From NCBI GenBank assembly GCA_034421515.1, contig DAOUKH010000047.1, positions 23,939 to 87,938 of the forward strand: a stretch of DNA of 64,000 bases, read 5' to 3'. The notes under the pieces were generated by a model. That model was not told the DNA's origin. It was given only the letters and a program-made list of their open reading frames with translations, and did no database searches. Shown here piece after piece: positions 1-8,481 of this stretch. The translations under genes were made by a program, and so were the position numbers. Each line of letters opens with the position of its first letter. The stretch's first letter is position 1. This DNA comes from DAOUKH01 sp034421515. Lineage in GTDB: Bacteria > Chloroflexota > Dehalococcoidia > SHYB01.

Positions 1-141
1 GCCGCAGCGGCAGAGGAAGACCGTGCCGCTGTCGTCGGCGATGCCTTCCAAGGAAAGTTCGTTCTTGCCCGACGAGTCGGTGATCTTCTCCACGCCGGTG
101 ATCATGTAGGGGCCGTGCTTGATGGGTCGGACTTGCGCCAT
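1..141 (-). CDS. CDGSH-type iron-sulfur protein, 3' part cut by window edge
   Basis: Forty-seven codons are visible, read from an ATG at 141 with a GGAGG ribosome site about 11 nt upstream. The peptide starts MAQVRPIKHGPYMITG and runs into VFLCRCG at the edge. Leu-Cys-Arg-Cys-Gly is the opening half of the CDGSH [2Fe-2S] ligand motif (C-x-C ... C-D-G-x-H). The Cys-Asp-Gly-x-His half would lie beyond base 1. CDGSH proteins are small redox or cluster-transfer proteins. The family call rests on this half motif and on the acidic strand before it, so it is probable rather than certain. Confidence 0.7.
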   Translation of the reverse strand, partial: MAQVRPIKHGPYMITGVEKITDSSGKNELSLEGIADDSGTVFLCRCG

Positions 142-247
142 TAGTAGACTCCTCCGGGGTTGGCCGCGTCCCGCGGCCCGTGCCGTGGGGCCAGGAAACG
201 CAGCGGCGCTCATGGTACACGATGCATGGGCGCGGTGGGGACTGCCG

Positions 248-1138
248 CTAGAACAGGCTCGTCGCCAACTCCGGGTCGATCCAGTTGTAGTCGGGGTCGT
301 CGGGGTCGGGCCGTGGCATGAGGAGCAGGCGCGTGCCGAGGCCGGAGCGGGGGTGGACCGTGTGCCGCAGGGCCTTGTCGGGCAGGAGCCCGATTCCCTT
401 TGAACGGAGGTACCGCCCCGACTCCTCGAGGTCGCGGACGATGATGGCGAGGGTGTGCAGGCCCTCGCCGCCCTGCCGGTCGATGACGGACGACAATACG
501 TTGTTGTCCCGCCGCGGCTTCAGGATCGAGATGCGGGCCCGCTCGTAGACGTAGAAGTGCGACGCGGTCGCGTAGATCCCATTGGTGCGCCCGCCGATGA
601 AGACCCCGCCCAGGACCCTGCCGAAAAACTCGCCCACCGCGTCGAGGTCGTCGGCGAGCAGCGTGATCGACCAGAGCCGCTGCGCTCCCAGCGCATTCCC
701 GCCTTCGAGCGTCCGCTCGTAGAAGCCCGGCTCGCGCCGGGGGTCGTTGGGCAGGTCGGCGTCGCTGAACTCGATGGTCGTGCCGAAGGTGTGCTCGGGG
801 TCGGCGGCGCAGTGGCCCGGCGACTCCTCGACGACCCCGATACCGGCGGCGCGCAGGTGATCGGCTGCCGCGGCGGCGTCGTCCACCCGAAAGGTGAACG
901 ACCGCAGGAAGCCGCCATAACGTTCGAGGAAGGACCGCGGCCCCTCACCCAAGTCGAACGGATCGGCGAGCTCGATGCAGGTGTCGGCCAGGGTCAAGAG
1001 CGTGACGTCGCCCTCGCGCGGCGCCAGCGGGCCTTCATAGAAGACCTCGGCGCCGAAGACGTCGCGGTAGAGGGCGAGGGCGGCCTCGCGGTCGGCGACG
1101 GCGTGGGTCACGCGGGAGACGTCGCGGATGTGGATCAT
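248..1138 (-). CDS. Two-domain VOC (glyoxalase/bleomycin-resistance/dioxygenase fold) protein
   Basis: 296 aa. Two VOC modules are visible, about residues 1-140 (opening IHIRDVSRVTHAVADREAA) and 155-290 (LWSITLLADDLDAVGEFF, then GLHTLAIIVRDLEESGRYL). Members bind a divalent metal and act as epimerases, lyases or extradiol-type dioxygenases on small organic acids. In the second module the first-strand metal-ligand His is replaced by Ser, so the metal site may be formed across modules or be lost. Substrate cannot be inferred. It sits alone on the minus strand between the CDGSH gene and the DapA-like fusion. Confidence 0.75.
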   Translation of the reverse strand: MIHIRDVSRVTHAVADREAALALYRDVFGAEVFYEGPLAPREGDVTLLTLADTCIELADPFDLGEGPRSFLERYGGFLRSFTFRVDDAAAAADHLRAAGIGVVEESPGHCAADPEHTFGTTIEFSDADLPNDPRREPGFYERTLEGGNALGAQRLWSITLLADDLDAVGEFFGRVLGGVFIGGRTNGIYATASHFYVYERARISILKPRRDNNVLSSVIDRQGGEGLHTLAIIVRDLEESGRYLRSKGIGLLPDKALRHTVHPRSGLGTRLLLMPRPDPDDPDYNWIDPELATSLF

Positions 1139-1151
1139 CGGCGCCTTCTGG

Positions 1152-1183
1152 CCTCTCCCCCTTTTGGGGAGACTGAGAGAGGG
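1152..1183. repeat. CT/GA-rich palindromic intergenic repeat
   Basis: A CTCTCCCC...GGGGAGA inverted repeat followed by a CTGAGAGAGGG tail. The same design recurs at 5266-5301, 57811-57829, 58215-58250 and 61300-61336, always between genes. Confidence 0.6.
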
Positions 1184-1258
1184 CGCGCGCCGCTAGGCGC
1201 GCGAGCGCACGTAGGGCGCTGCTCCCTGCTCGCCAAGGTTACGCGGACTGCTCCGTGA

Positions 1259-3412
1259 TCACTGCGCGGTCGCGCCGGCGAAGGGCTGGATGAGCAGCCG
1301 GAGCGTGCCGTCGCCGTCCTTGCGCTGGGTGACGATGCGGTGACCCGCCTCCTCGGCCCAGGTGATCACGTCGTAGATGTTGAGCGCGTCGGCCATGATG
1401 GCCTCGACGAGCGAGGAGCCGTCGGCCTGGGTCTGGCGGGTGAGCGCCGCAATGACGCCGGCGCAGTTCTTGCCGCGCCCGTCGACGATCACCCAGCCGC
1501 TCGCGGCGGGCGCCTCGCCGGCGCGGACGTCGACCTCGCCGCTCTTGCGCGCGTCAAGCTGGCGCTTGAACGCGGCTACCGACTCCCACGCGACGGCGCG
1601 GCCGCGGTCGCCGCTCGAGCAGACCGCCCCGCGGACGCCGACGATGTCGGGGTTGATGCGGGCGAGCTCGTCGATGTCGCTCATGCGGAGATGCCCGGAG
1701 AGCGCCGTGCTCATGCCGGCCTTCTTGCCCTCGAAGACGATCTCGCGGAGCTTGGGCTCGGGGATGAAGTCGAAGAGGTTGCGGCCGTCCTTGGTCAGCG
1801 TGTCGATGAGCCAGCCGTCGCAGCCGGTCTCCTCGGCGAGCCGTGGCATGAGCAGAGGGTCGAGCCCGCCGTAGAGGTGGTTGTCGGCGAAGAGCGAGCC
1901 GATCAGCTTCGTCTCGCTGCCTTCCAGGGCGCGCTTCGATTCCTGCAGCACCTCGATGGCCATGTCGTAGTCGGAGCGTACAAAGCCGACCTTCACCGAG
2001 GTCGCTTCCAGCTTGGCCGCCGAGTAGACCGCCATGGCCACGGTCCCGGCCTGGTTGGGGACGACGCCGAGGGTGACGCTGACGTGCTTCTCATCGGGGA
2101 TGCGGGCGCGCACCTGCTCCACGAGCAGCGGGTGCCCCGAGCCGACCATCGCCTCCTGGAGGTTCTTGATGTCGATGATGTCGGCGCCGCCGCGGTCGGC
2201 CTCCACGGCCTCGGGCATGTCCTGGACGCTGACCATCAGCATCATGCCCGACTCGGAAGTGATGCCGCTTGGCCGTGGCTTCGCCTCGGCGGCGCCGTTG
2301 CGGGCGCTGCCGTTGGTGGGGGCCTGCTCCTCGGTGACGTAGATCCTGGAAAGCGCCTCCTGCTGATGGCTCAGCTCCGGGTTGGCGGAGGCCGTCTCGA
2401 CGGGGGCGGGCGCCGCCGAAGCATCGTCGGCGCCGGTGTGCACGGGGACGGGGCGCAGGGCGCGGAGCTCCCGCAGCAACTCGTCCTTCTCGGCGTCGTC
2501 GAGGTCGCGGAGCGGCGGGCGGACGTGCCCCAGCCGCAGGCCCATGAGCTGGCCCCAATACTTGACCATGCTGACGGGGAGGGCGCCGCCGAACTTCTGC
2601 ACGGTGCGGCCCCACCATTTGTCGTTCAGCTGCTTGATCGCCTTGAGGTGGGTCTCGTAGAGCGCCTGGTCGAGGTCGCCCTTGGTGGCCCGCTCGATGT
2701 ACTGCACGTAGTGGTTCGCGCCCGGCATGTCGAAGCGCCAGTCCGACGTGTTGGCGAAGATCACTTGCTGGCGGAAGCCGAGCTCCTGCGCCTTGGGGAA
2801 GATCCACTCGTCGGGGGTGCTGATGATCGCCTGCTTGCCGATGAGCAGGTGGGTCTCGATGGAGATCTGCTGGCTGAAGCTCGCCTCCTTGACGCCGACC
2901 ACGTTGGGCACGGCGCAGAGGCGCTTCAGGCCCTGCGGGCTCATCACGATGCCGAACTGCGGCGAGTTGTAGAACATGATCGCCAGCGATGTCCGCTCGG
3001 CGAGGGCGGTGATGAAGTCGACGACCTGGTTCTCGGTCTTCGTCACCATGTACGGGGCGGCGGCGATGAGCAGGTCGTAGCCGGCGGACTCGGCGAGCGC
3101 GGCGAGGTTCGTGGCTTCCTTGAGCGAGGTGTGGGTGACGTGGGCGGCGATGGGCCACTCGCCGGCGGCCTCGTCGGCGACGGTCTCGATAACCCTGCGG
3201 CGCTCCTCGCCGGTCAGGCTCCAGAACTCGCCCATGCCCCAGCTCGATCCCGCGCCGCGGGTGCCCAGGCTGCGGATGTAGCGGATGTTGTGGCGGATGG
3301 CCGCCTCGTCGATTTCGTCGTCGGGGGTGAACGGCGTGGGGAGCGTGGTCCACTCGCCGGTCAGATTCTCCCAGGCCCAGTCCTGGGCCTCGTGTTTGGC
3401 ATACCCCGCCAT
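1259..3412 (-). CDS. Three-domain fusion: DapA/N-acetylneuraminate lyase-like + MfnB-like (DUF556) + TusA-like
   Basis: 717 aa. Residues 15-320 are a dihydrodipicolinate synthase/NAL-family barrel with Schiff-base Lys175 in VVGVKEAS and Tyr148 in MFYNS. A low-complexity Ala/Pro linker covers about 325-388. Residues 390-625 match the (5-formylfuran-3-yl)methyl phosphate synthase family: GGADIIDIKN with Lys416, VKVGF with Lys474 and DTLTKDG with Asp537 and Lys541. The 58-residue Lys-Lys spacing equals that of methanogen MfnB Lys27/Lys85 as I recall it. Residues 638-717 resemble a TusA/SirA-like sulfurtransferase fold (DGRGKNCAG with Cys650), but the usual Cys-Pro is Cys-Ala. An aldolase feeding a furan-forming step is possible; this is inference. 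A promoter candidate lies at 3502-3530. Confidence 0.72.
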   Translation of the reverse strand: MAGYAKHEAQDWAWENLTGEWTTLPTPFTPDDEIDEAAIRHNIRYIRSLGTRGAGSSWGMGEFWSLTGEERRRVIETVADEAAGEWPIAAHVTHTSLKEATNLAALAESAGYDLLIAAAPYMVTKTENQVVDFITALAERTSLAIMFYNSPQFGIVMSPQGLKRLCAVPNVVGVKEASFSQQISIETHLLIGKQAIISTPDEWIFPKAQELGFRQQVIFANTSDWRFDMPGANHYVQYIERATKGDLDQALYETHLKAIKQLNDKWWGRTVQKFGGALPVSMVKYWGQLMGLRLGHVRPPLRDLDDAEKDELLRELRALRPVPVHTGADDASAAPAPVETASANPELSHQQEALSRIYVTEEQAPTNGSARNGAAEAKPRPSGITSESGMMLMVSVQDMPEAVEADRGGADIIDIKNLQEAMVGSGHPLLVEQVRARIPDEKHVSVTLGVVPNQAGTVAMAVYSAAKLEATSVKVGFVRSDYDMAIEVLQESKRALEGSETKLIGSLFADNHLYGGLDPLLMPRLAEETGCDGWLIDTLTKDGRNLFDFIPEPKLREIVFEGKKAGMSTALSGHLRMSDIDELARINPDIVGVRGAVCSSGDRGRAVAWESVAAFKRQLDARKSGEVDVRAGEAPAASGWVIVDGRGKNCAGVIAALTRQTQADGSSLVEAIMADALNIYDVITWAEEAGHRIVTQRKDGDGTLRLLIQPFAGATAQ

Positions 3413-3501
3413 CGGTGTCCCTTCCTTACTACGCCCTAGCCTCGGAGCGCCGGTGGGATGGCCGTCGAAAACGGCTTCTCTCCAGAAGTAAACGCGCGTC
3501 G

Positions 3502-3530
3502 AGTCTAGGCGCTTCCCCCCACAGGGTCAA
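3502..3530 (-). promoter_or_regulatory. Sigma-70-type promoter for the DapA-MfnB-TusA fusion
   Basis: On the minus strand, TTGACC (3525-3530), a 17-nt spacer and TAGACT (3502-3507), about 90 nt before the start codon at 3412. The match to consensus is good. There is no experimental support. Confidence 0.55.
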
Positions 3531-3562
3531 GCCTGCAGACAGTGGCCGGAGCGCTGCCGGCG

Positions 3563-5173
3563 TCAATGCGCCGCCGGTTTCCCCTGCATGATCAGGCCCA
3601 GGATGTCCTGGCTGGTCACCGAACCCAGGAACCGGCCGGACTTCCGGTCGAGGACCGGGATCACCGACAAGGCGTGGTCGGTCATGCGCTCCAGCACGTC
3701 GTCGATCGTCTCGTCGGGATAGGCCGCGGGTACGCGGCGGCGCATCAGCGCGCGCACCCTCGCCTTCGCCCATGTGCGCTTGGGGAGGAAGCGCAGCCGC
3801 GTCAGGGACGCGACTCCCGCGACCGCGCCGTCGTCGATGACCACGTAGTCGTGCTGATGGGGGACGATCCACTGCTCGGTGAAGCTCAGGACGGAGAGGT
3901 CGGAGTCGGGGTAGGTCCGGGAGGTGTCGAGGATGTCGGCCACGGTGATCGTGTCCAGAGCGTAGCGGGCGTAGGAGGGCGTCGCGGCCTCCGGCATGAC
4001 GGGGTCGTCGGATGCCTTGGCCCGGTTGATCGCGAAGCTCATCGCCGTCGGCGTCACCAGGATGAAGCCGAACATGATGATGACCAGCAAGGAGAAGAGG
4101 GCCTGAGAGATCGCCCCCGTCTCGAACAGGACGAGCAGGAGCGCGATCTCGGCAACGCCTTTCGCCATGAGGCCCATCCCCAGCGCGAAGGGGGTGTCGA
4201 GCCGGGCGGCGAAGGGCCCGGCGAAGGCCCCGGCGGCCTTGCCCAAGACGGCCACGGCCACGACCGCCGCGATCGTCCCCGCCGAGAGCTCGGTGAAGGA
4301 GAGGTCGACGCTGAGGCCGGCGGAGGCGAAGAAGAGCGGGACGAAGAGGCCCTCTGTTGTGCTCCGCAAGCCGGGCATGATGTCGAGCCGCACCCGGTGG
4401 GGCATCCCGGAGAGCGCCGCGCCGAAGAGCAGCGCGCCGATGGAGCCGTGGAGGCCGATCTCATGGGCCGCGACGACCATGAGGAAGAGCCCGCCCAGCA
4501 GCAGGCCGAAGGGAAGCTGGGGGACGCTCAGGAAGCGCTGCAGGAGGATGATCACCGGAGGGAGTATCTGCGCCGACAGCACCCACGCGACCACCGCGAA
4601 GCCGATGATTTGGCCCAGGAGAATGGGCAGTTGGCCGACGCCGGGAGGGTCGTCGTGGCCCGTCTCGCTGATGGTGAACCCCACGATGAGCAGGGCGATC
4701 AGCTCGGCAATGATGACGGTGGTGAAGATCTCAAGGCCGAGCGGTTCCTTCAGGTGTCCTTCGTCGGCGAGCACCTTGGCCACGATCCCCAGGCTCGACA
4801 GCGCCAGGACGCCGGAGAGGGCCAGCGCCGTGGTGAACGGGAGGTCGAGGACGGTGAGCGTGACGCCGAGCGAGGCGGCGAGCGGCACGATCACCGAGAC
4901 CGTCGCGGCGAGGAAGAACCGCCCCCGGATCGTGGCGACGAACCCCGAAATATCGACCTCGTCGAGGCCGATGAGGAAGAAGAAGACGAAAACGCCGACG
5001 CCCAAGAACAGCGCCGATTCCTCGGTCGGCTCGACGATGCCGGCGACGGGGCCGAGCAGGACCCCCGTGGCGGTGTAGGCGATGATCGAGTTCAGGCCAA
5101 GGCGGGCGAAGACCCCCTCGGCGATCTTCGCGACGACGAGGAGCAGGCCAATGGAGAGGACCGCGTCGACCAT
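3563..5173 (-). CDS. CPA2-family cation:proton antiporter with C-terminal CBS pair
   Basis: 536 aa from the ATG at 5173; an in-frame TTG at 5191 is an alternative, but the ATG has a GGCGGGG-like site just upstream. About twelve hydrophobic segments span residues 1-390 (for example LLLVVAKIAEGVFARLGLN and FFFLIGLDEVDISGF), as in KefB/GerN-type K+ or Na+/H+ antiporters. Residues about 415-536 form two CBS motifs (VADILDTSRTYPDSDLSV; HALSVIPVLDRKSGRFLGS), which in other transporters sense nucleotides or ionic strength. A likely membrane protein for cation or pH homeostasis. The ion is not determinable from sequence. Confidence 0.85.
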   Translation of the reverse strand: MVDAVLSIGLLLVVAKIAEGVFARLGLNSIIAYTATGVLLGPVAGIVEPTEESALFLGVGVFVFFFLIGLDEVDISGFVATIRGRFFLAATVSVIVPLAASLGVTLTVLDLPFTTALALSGVLALSSLGIVAKVLADEGHLKEPLGLEIFTTVIIAELIALLIVGFTISETGHDDPPGVGQLPILLGQIIGFAVVAWVLSAQILPPVIILLQRFLSVPQLPFGLLLGGLFLMVVAAHEIGLHGSIGALLFGAALSGMPHRVRLDIMPGLRSTTEGLFVPLFFASAGLSVDLSFTELSAGTIAAVVAVAVLGKAAGAFAGPFAARLDTPFALGMGLMAKGVAEIALLLVLFETGAISQALFSLLVIIMFGFILVTPTAMSFAINRAKASDDPVMPEAATPSYARYALDTITVADILDTSRTYPDSDLSVLSFTEQWIVPHQHDYVVIDDGAVAGVASLTRLRFLPKRTWAKARVRALMRRRVPAAYPDETIDDVLERMTDHALSVIPVLDRKSGRFLGSVTSQDILGLIMQGKPAAH

Positions 5174-5265
5174 TCCACCCCGCCCAGGCAACAGCGTCGC
5201 CTCATTCTAGAAGATAGAGCGAACCCCCGCAGCCGCGTGCCGCGCCCTTCCGTAGGGGCGACTCT

Positions 5266-5301
5266 TAAACCTCCCTCCCTCTGGGAGGGACTGAGGGAGG
5301 G
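5266..5301. repeat. 36-bp dispersed palindromic repeat, copy 1
   Basis: Identical, in reverse orientation, to 58215-58250. It contains a CCCTC...GAGGG inverted repeat. It lies between genes, with a GTAGGGGCGA half of the second repeat type just before it (5251-5260). Confidence 0.8.
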
Positions 5302-5326
5302 CAGTCTTCCCCCCGCCACCACTCAC

Positions 5327-5355
5327 TTGACACCCCCTCCCACAGCGCCTATCAT
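5327..5355 (+). promoter_or_regulatory. Near-consensus sigma-70 promoter without an obvious gene
   Basis: TTGACA (5327-5332), exactly 17 nt, then TATCAT (5350-5355). No plus-strand gene follows: the next gene downstream is transcribed in the opposite direction. It could drive a small RNA or an antisense transcript into the BKACE gene. Confidence 0.5.
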
Positions 5356-5361
5356 CATGAC

Positions 5362-5375
5362 AGAACGTACGTTCT
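5362..5375. promoter_or_regulatory. 14-bp perfect palindrome at the expected start of transcription
   Basis: AGAACGTACGTTCT contains GAAC-N4-GTTC, the shape of Gram-positive LexA boxes. It sits 6 nt after the TATCAT -10 box, where a repressor would block initiation. The LexA reading is inference. Confidence 0.4.
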
Positions 5376-5518
5376 TGACCGGGATACGGAACCCGTCGCC
5401 TGCGGACGCGTAGGAGATGTGCCCACTGTCCCGACGGGCGCCGGGAGCGGCCCAATGCCCTGCGGACGCGCAGGAGGCAGGGCCCTTGGCGGAGTTACCG
5501 GCGCGGAACCGGCTTGGC

Positions 5519-6430
5519 CTAGGCTGTGGCGCCGGTCTTGGAGGGTTCGAGGCGCATGATCCGGCGCGCCTCGGCGGGCGTGGCGACGTCCCGGCCCAGC
5601 GAGCGCGACGCCTCGGCGACCCGGCGCACCTGCTCGGCGGTGCTCATCGGACGCCCCTCGTAGAGGAGGTTGTCGCCGATGCCGGTGCGGATGTGGCCGC
5701 CCATCAGGATCGCCGAGTTGTTGACGATGTGGTGGCTGACCCCCTGGCTCTGGGTGAACCACTCGTAGTCGAGCCCGTCGGGCAGCCAGTCGAGGAAGGC
5801 CTGAATCGAGCGGGGCTCCGGCGGCAGGTTGTAGAGGAGGTCGTCGTTGAAGCCGAACTTCAACAACAGTGGCTCCTCAATCAGGCCCATGTCCATGAAC
5901 GCTTCCAGGTGGCGGATGTGCCCCAGCTCCCGCATCCCGAACCGGGGCTTGAGGCCGAGCTCCTGCATCTTCCGCAGCGTCTCGATCGTCTCGCCGTGCG
6001 TGTTGACGTACATGTGGTCGGGGTTGATGAAGCGCTTCGCCTCGCGGTCGTACTTGCCCCGCAGCATGGCCCCCGTGTCCACGTCCATGAACGGAAGCGC
6101 GACGTCGGGGTCCTCGGCCAACGCGACGACGTGGGCGAACCGTTTCAAGCCGAACAGCGTGCCCGACTGCGGCGGCCACGTCGGGTAGCAGATGGCGTCG
6201 CAGTGCTGGGCGATCAGTTGAAAGGTCTCCTTGTAGATCTCGACGTCCTGGAAGCGCTGCGCTCCGGTCTTGGGGTCGCGGGCGTGGATGTGAATGATGG
6301 AGGCGCCGGCCCCCACGCATTCGAGGGTGTCTTCCAGAAGCTGGCGCGGCGTCAGCGGCACCGCCGGGTAGTCCTCGACCGGCACGACCTCGTTGACCGT
6401 GACCTCGATGCAGAGCTTGGGATGCGCCAT
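5519..6430 (-). CDS. Beta-keto acid cleavage enzyme (BKACE, DUF849)
   Basis: 303 aa, the usual family length. BKACE enzymes are Zn-dependent and condense a beta-keto acid with acetyl-CoA to give acetoacetate and a CoA ester. The Zn-binding IIHIHARDP motif (His47, His49) and the C-terminal GGHIRTGIGDN loop (family GGHxRxGxEDN) are present; the loop Glu of many members is Gly here. The start has a short spacer to the amidohydrolase gene upstream (6450-7577), and both probably share a transcript. Substrate unknown; the CoA-ester theme fits the neighbouring catabolic genes. Confidence 0.85.
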   Translation of the reverse strand: MAHPKLCIEVTVNEVVPVEDYPAVPLTPRQLLEDTLECVGAGASIIHIHARDPKTGAQRFQDVEIYKETFQLIAQHCDAICYPTWPPQSGTLFGLKRFAHVVALAEDPDVALPFMDVDTGAMLRGKYDREAKRFINPDHMYVNTHGETIETLRKMQELGLKPRFGMRELGHIRHLEAFMDMGLIEEPLLLKFGFNDDLLYNLPPEPRSIQAFLDWLPDGLDYEWFTQSQGVSHHIVNNSAILMGGHIRTGIGDNLLYEGRPMSTAEQVRRVAEASRSLGRDVATPAEARRIMRLEPSKTGATA

Positions 6431-6449
6431 CGTCTCCCCCTCGTCCCGG

Positions 6450-7577
6450 CTAGCCCATCAGCTTTTCGGGGTCGCCCATGTTGTAGAACCGGATCGCGCC
6501 CTCGGCGAGGATGCGGCGCTTCGTCTCGTCGGAGAGCCCTTCCATGCGCCGGATCATGTCGGGCGCGCCGGGGAAGCCGTCGGCGTGCGGGTAATCGGTG
6601 GCCCAGAGAATCTTGTGGGGGCCGACGTAGTCGGCGAGGTGGGCAAGGTTGCCCTCGATGGGCTCAAAGGAAATCCAGGCCTGCCGCTCGAAGATCGCAC
6701 TGGGCTTCTGCGAGATCAGCCCGTCGTTCCAGGATTCCTGCTCGTAGTGCCGGTCCATGCGGTCGAGCCACCCCGCGATCCAGCCGCCGCCCGACTCCAT
6801 GAAGGCGAAGCGGAGTTTGGGGAACCGCTCGCAGATGCCGCACATGAGGAGGCCAGCGCAGGCGGCCATCATTTCGAGGGTGTGGGAGACGACATGGGCT
6901 ACGCCGGCCGCCTTGAAGCGGTCGGCCCCGAGGCCGGGGACGCCGCCGCCGACGTGGATCGCCATGGAGACGTCCAAGTCCTGGGCCGCCGCCCAGATTG
7001 CGTCGTTGGCGGGGTCGTGGATATAGCGCCCGTCGACGGGGTTGGCGCGGATGAAGGCCGCCCCGAACCCGAGCTCGCGGCGGGCGTATTCGAGCTCGGC
7101 AACGGCCAGGTCGACCGATTGCAGGGGCAGCATGGCGAGGCCGAAGAGACGGTCCGGGTGGACGGCGCAGTAGTCGGCGAGCCACCGGTTATAGGCGCGG
7201 CAGACCGCGGCGCCGAGGCCGGGGTCTTGGATGCGGCCGGAGAGGAAGAGGCCGAGGGTGGGGAAGGAGAAGGAGGCGTCGACGCCCTCGGCGTCCATGT
7301 CGACGATGCGTGCGTCGGGGTCGAAGCCGCCGCGCCGTCCGCTGACGTAGGGCAGCGGCCCCTCCGTCCTCGGCGCGCCGTAGCTGCCCGTGCCGCCAAA
7401 GCCCTGCGGCAGCGACCAGACGGCGGTCTCAACCTGCAGGTGCTCCGCGCCGCCTTCCTCCGTGTTGAACACCGGCGCCCGGTCGCGGTAGGCGGGGTCG
7501 ATGTAGCGCTCCCACAGGTCGGGCGGCTCGAGGACGTGCCCGTCGGAGTCGATCACGCTGTAGGTGCGGCTGCTCAT
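6450..7577 (-). CDS. Amidohydrolase-2 family protein (ACMSD/LigW-like)
   Basis: 375 aa. A TIM-barrel metal hydrolase or decarboxylase: the N-terminal metal motif region is IDSDGHVLEPPDLW (Asp12, His14), a central AIHVGGG strand and THTLEMM-like helix follow, and the metal Asp lies in WATDYPHADG. Relatives decarboxylate aromatic or muconate-semialdehyde acids or hydrolyse cyclic amides. One of five paralogues in this window sharing the DxHxxEPPDLW signature. It is followed by the BKACE gene with 19 nt between, so co-transcription is likely. Confidence 0.85.
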   Translation of the reverse strand: MSSRTYSVIDSDGHVLEPPDLWERYIDPAYRDRAPVFNTEEGGAEHLQVETAVWSLPQGFGGTGSYGAPRTEGPLPYVSGRRGGFDPDARIVDMDAEGVDASFSFPTLGLFLSGRIQDPGLGAAVCRAYNRWLADYCAVHPDRLFGLAMLPLQSVDLAVAELEYARRELGFGAAFIRANPVDGRYIHDPANDAIWAAAQDLDVSMAIHVGGGVPGLGADRFKAAGVAHVVSHTLEMMAACAGLLMCGICERFPKLRFAFMESGGGWIAGWLDRMDRHYEQESWNDGLISQKPSAIFERQAWISFEPIEGNLAHLADYVGPHKILWATDYPHADGFPGAPDMIRRMEGLSDETKRRILAEGAIRFYNMGDPEKLMG

Positions 7578-7626
7578 GACGGGGCCAGCCTACCCGCCCC
7601 GCGGGTCGCGGGCAACCGAGGAACCG

Positions 7627-8418
7627 TCAGAGCGACTCGCCGCCGTCGACGACGATCACCTGGCCGGTGACGAAACCGGCGGCGTCGGAGGCCAGGTAGA
7701 CGGCAAGCGCGCCGAGCTCCCGCGCGTCGCCGGTGCGCCGCATTGGGATGCGCTTCAACATCTGCTCCAGGGACTTGGGGTCCTCGTGCATCGGGGCTGA
7801 TGCCGATGTGTAGAACTGTCCCGGCGCAATGGCGTTGACGGTGACGCCGTAGCGGGCCCACTCCTTCGCAATGCTCCGGGTGAAGGTATCGAGCCCGCCC
7901 TTCGCCGCGTCGTAGGCCGCGTTGAACCGGTTGAGGCGCGTGGTAATGACCGACCCCACGTTGATGACCCGTCCGCTGCCGTGCTCCAGCATCTGCGGCC
8001 CCAACTCGCGCAAGACATAGAAGGCCGCCGACAGGGTCGTCTCAAGCGTACCGTGCCATTCCTCGTTGGTAGTGGGTGTGTCGAAGCCGGGAAGACCGGG
8101 CCGGTAGCCGGGAAGCGGGACCAGCGGCTGGAAGAACCCGGCGGCGGCGTTATTCACCACGATGTCGATCCGCTCGAAACGTTCCAGCGCTTGCCGCGCC
8201 ATCGCGGCCACGGCGTCGGGGTCGGAGACGTCGGCTTCGATGGCCTCGGCCCGGCATCCCAGCGCCCGGACCTCTTGTGCCGTCGCTTCGATCTCGCTTC
8301 CCGTGCGGGCGACGGCGACGATGTCGGCGCCCGCTTCCGCCAGCGCCAACGCGACCGCCTTCCCGATTCCCCTGCCTGCGCCCGTGACCAAGCCGACTTT
8401 CCCACTCAGGCTAAACAT
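7627..8418 (-). CDS. Short-chain dehydrogenase/reductase
   Basis: 263 aa from ATG 8418, which has GAGGTG about 9 nt upstream; a GTG at 8439 is possible but its Shine-Dalgarno would overlap it. Rossmann motif TGAGRGIG near the N-terminus, NNAA at the end of strand 4, catalytic Tyr-Lys in YDAAKGG and the GQVIVVDGG C-terminus are all classical SDR features, so it is an NAD(P)-dependent alcohol or keto reductase. It is divergent from the nitronate monooxygenase gene with only about 60 bp between, so promoters probably overlap. Confidence 0.88.
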   Translation of the reverse strand: MFSLSGKVGLVTGAGRGIGKAVALALAEAGADIVAVARTGSEIEATAQEVRALGCRAEAIEADVSDPDAVAAMARQALERFERIDIVVNNAAAGFFQPLVPLPGYRPGLPGFDTPTTNEEWHGTLETTLSAAFYVLRELGPQMLEHGSGRVINVGSVITTRLNRFNAAYDAAKGGLDTFTRSIAKEWARYGVTVNAIAPGQFYTSASAPMHEDPKSLEQMLKRIPMRRTGDARELGALAVYLASDAAGFVTGQVIVVDGGESL

Positions 8419-8481
8419 GGGGCTGGTCACCTCGAACACTCCTTCTACGGAAGGGAATGGGCGCTATGGTACACTCCCGCC

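Larger units (their letters stand above)
5174..5518. other. 345-bp gap with repeat, orphan promoter and hairpins; no convincing gene
   Basis: The gap holds the dispersed repeat at 5266-5301, a strong plus-strand promoter at 5327-5355, the palindrome at 5362-5375 and two copies of a CTGCGGACGCG(T/C)AGG hairpin near 5401-5416 and 5461-5475. On the minus strand a TAGAAT box (RC of 5204-5209) may be the -10 of the antiporter gene. I found no recognisable protein or known RNA family. Confidence 0.5.

Noticed and set aside
1340..3439. Long plus-strand open frame of 699 codons antisense to the DapA-MfnB-TusA gene
   Set aside because: A GC-rich shadow: composition is Gly/Ala/Val/Asp/Arg-rich, without domains, and the opposite strand holds a clear three-domain protein. 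The same holds for similar frames at 3542-5413, 5417-6802, 6393-7670, 26707-27960, 33697-34602, 39866-41515 and 58996-60657 antisense.
5207..5322. Known riboswitch (c-di-AMP, c-di-GMP, cobalamin or TPP type) in the leader of the antiporter gene
   Set aside because: None of the core motifs of these classes could be matched by eye; a covariance search would be needed.
5355..5520. Short minus-strand frame ending in VKNVRSVMMIGAVGGGVK before the antiporter
   Set aside because: No start codon with a ribosome site and no recognised family; all three minus frames are open only because the DNA is GC-rich.
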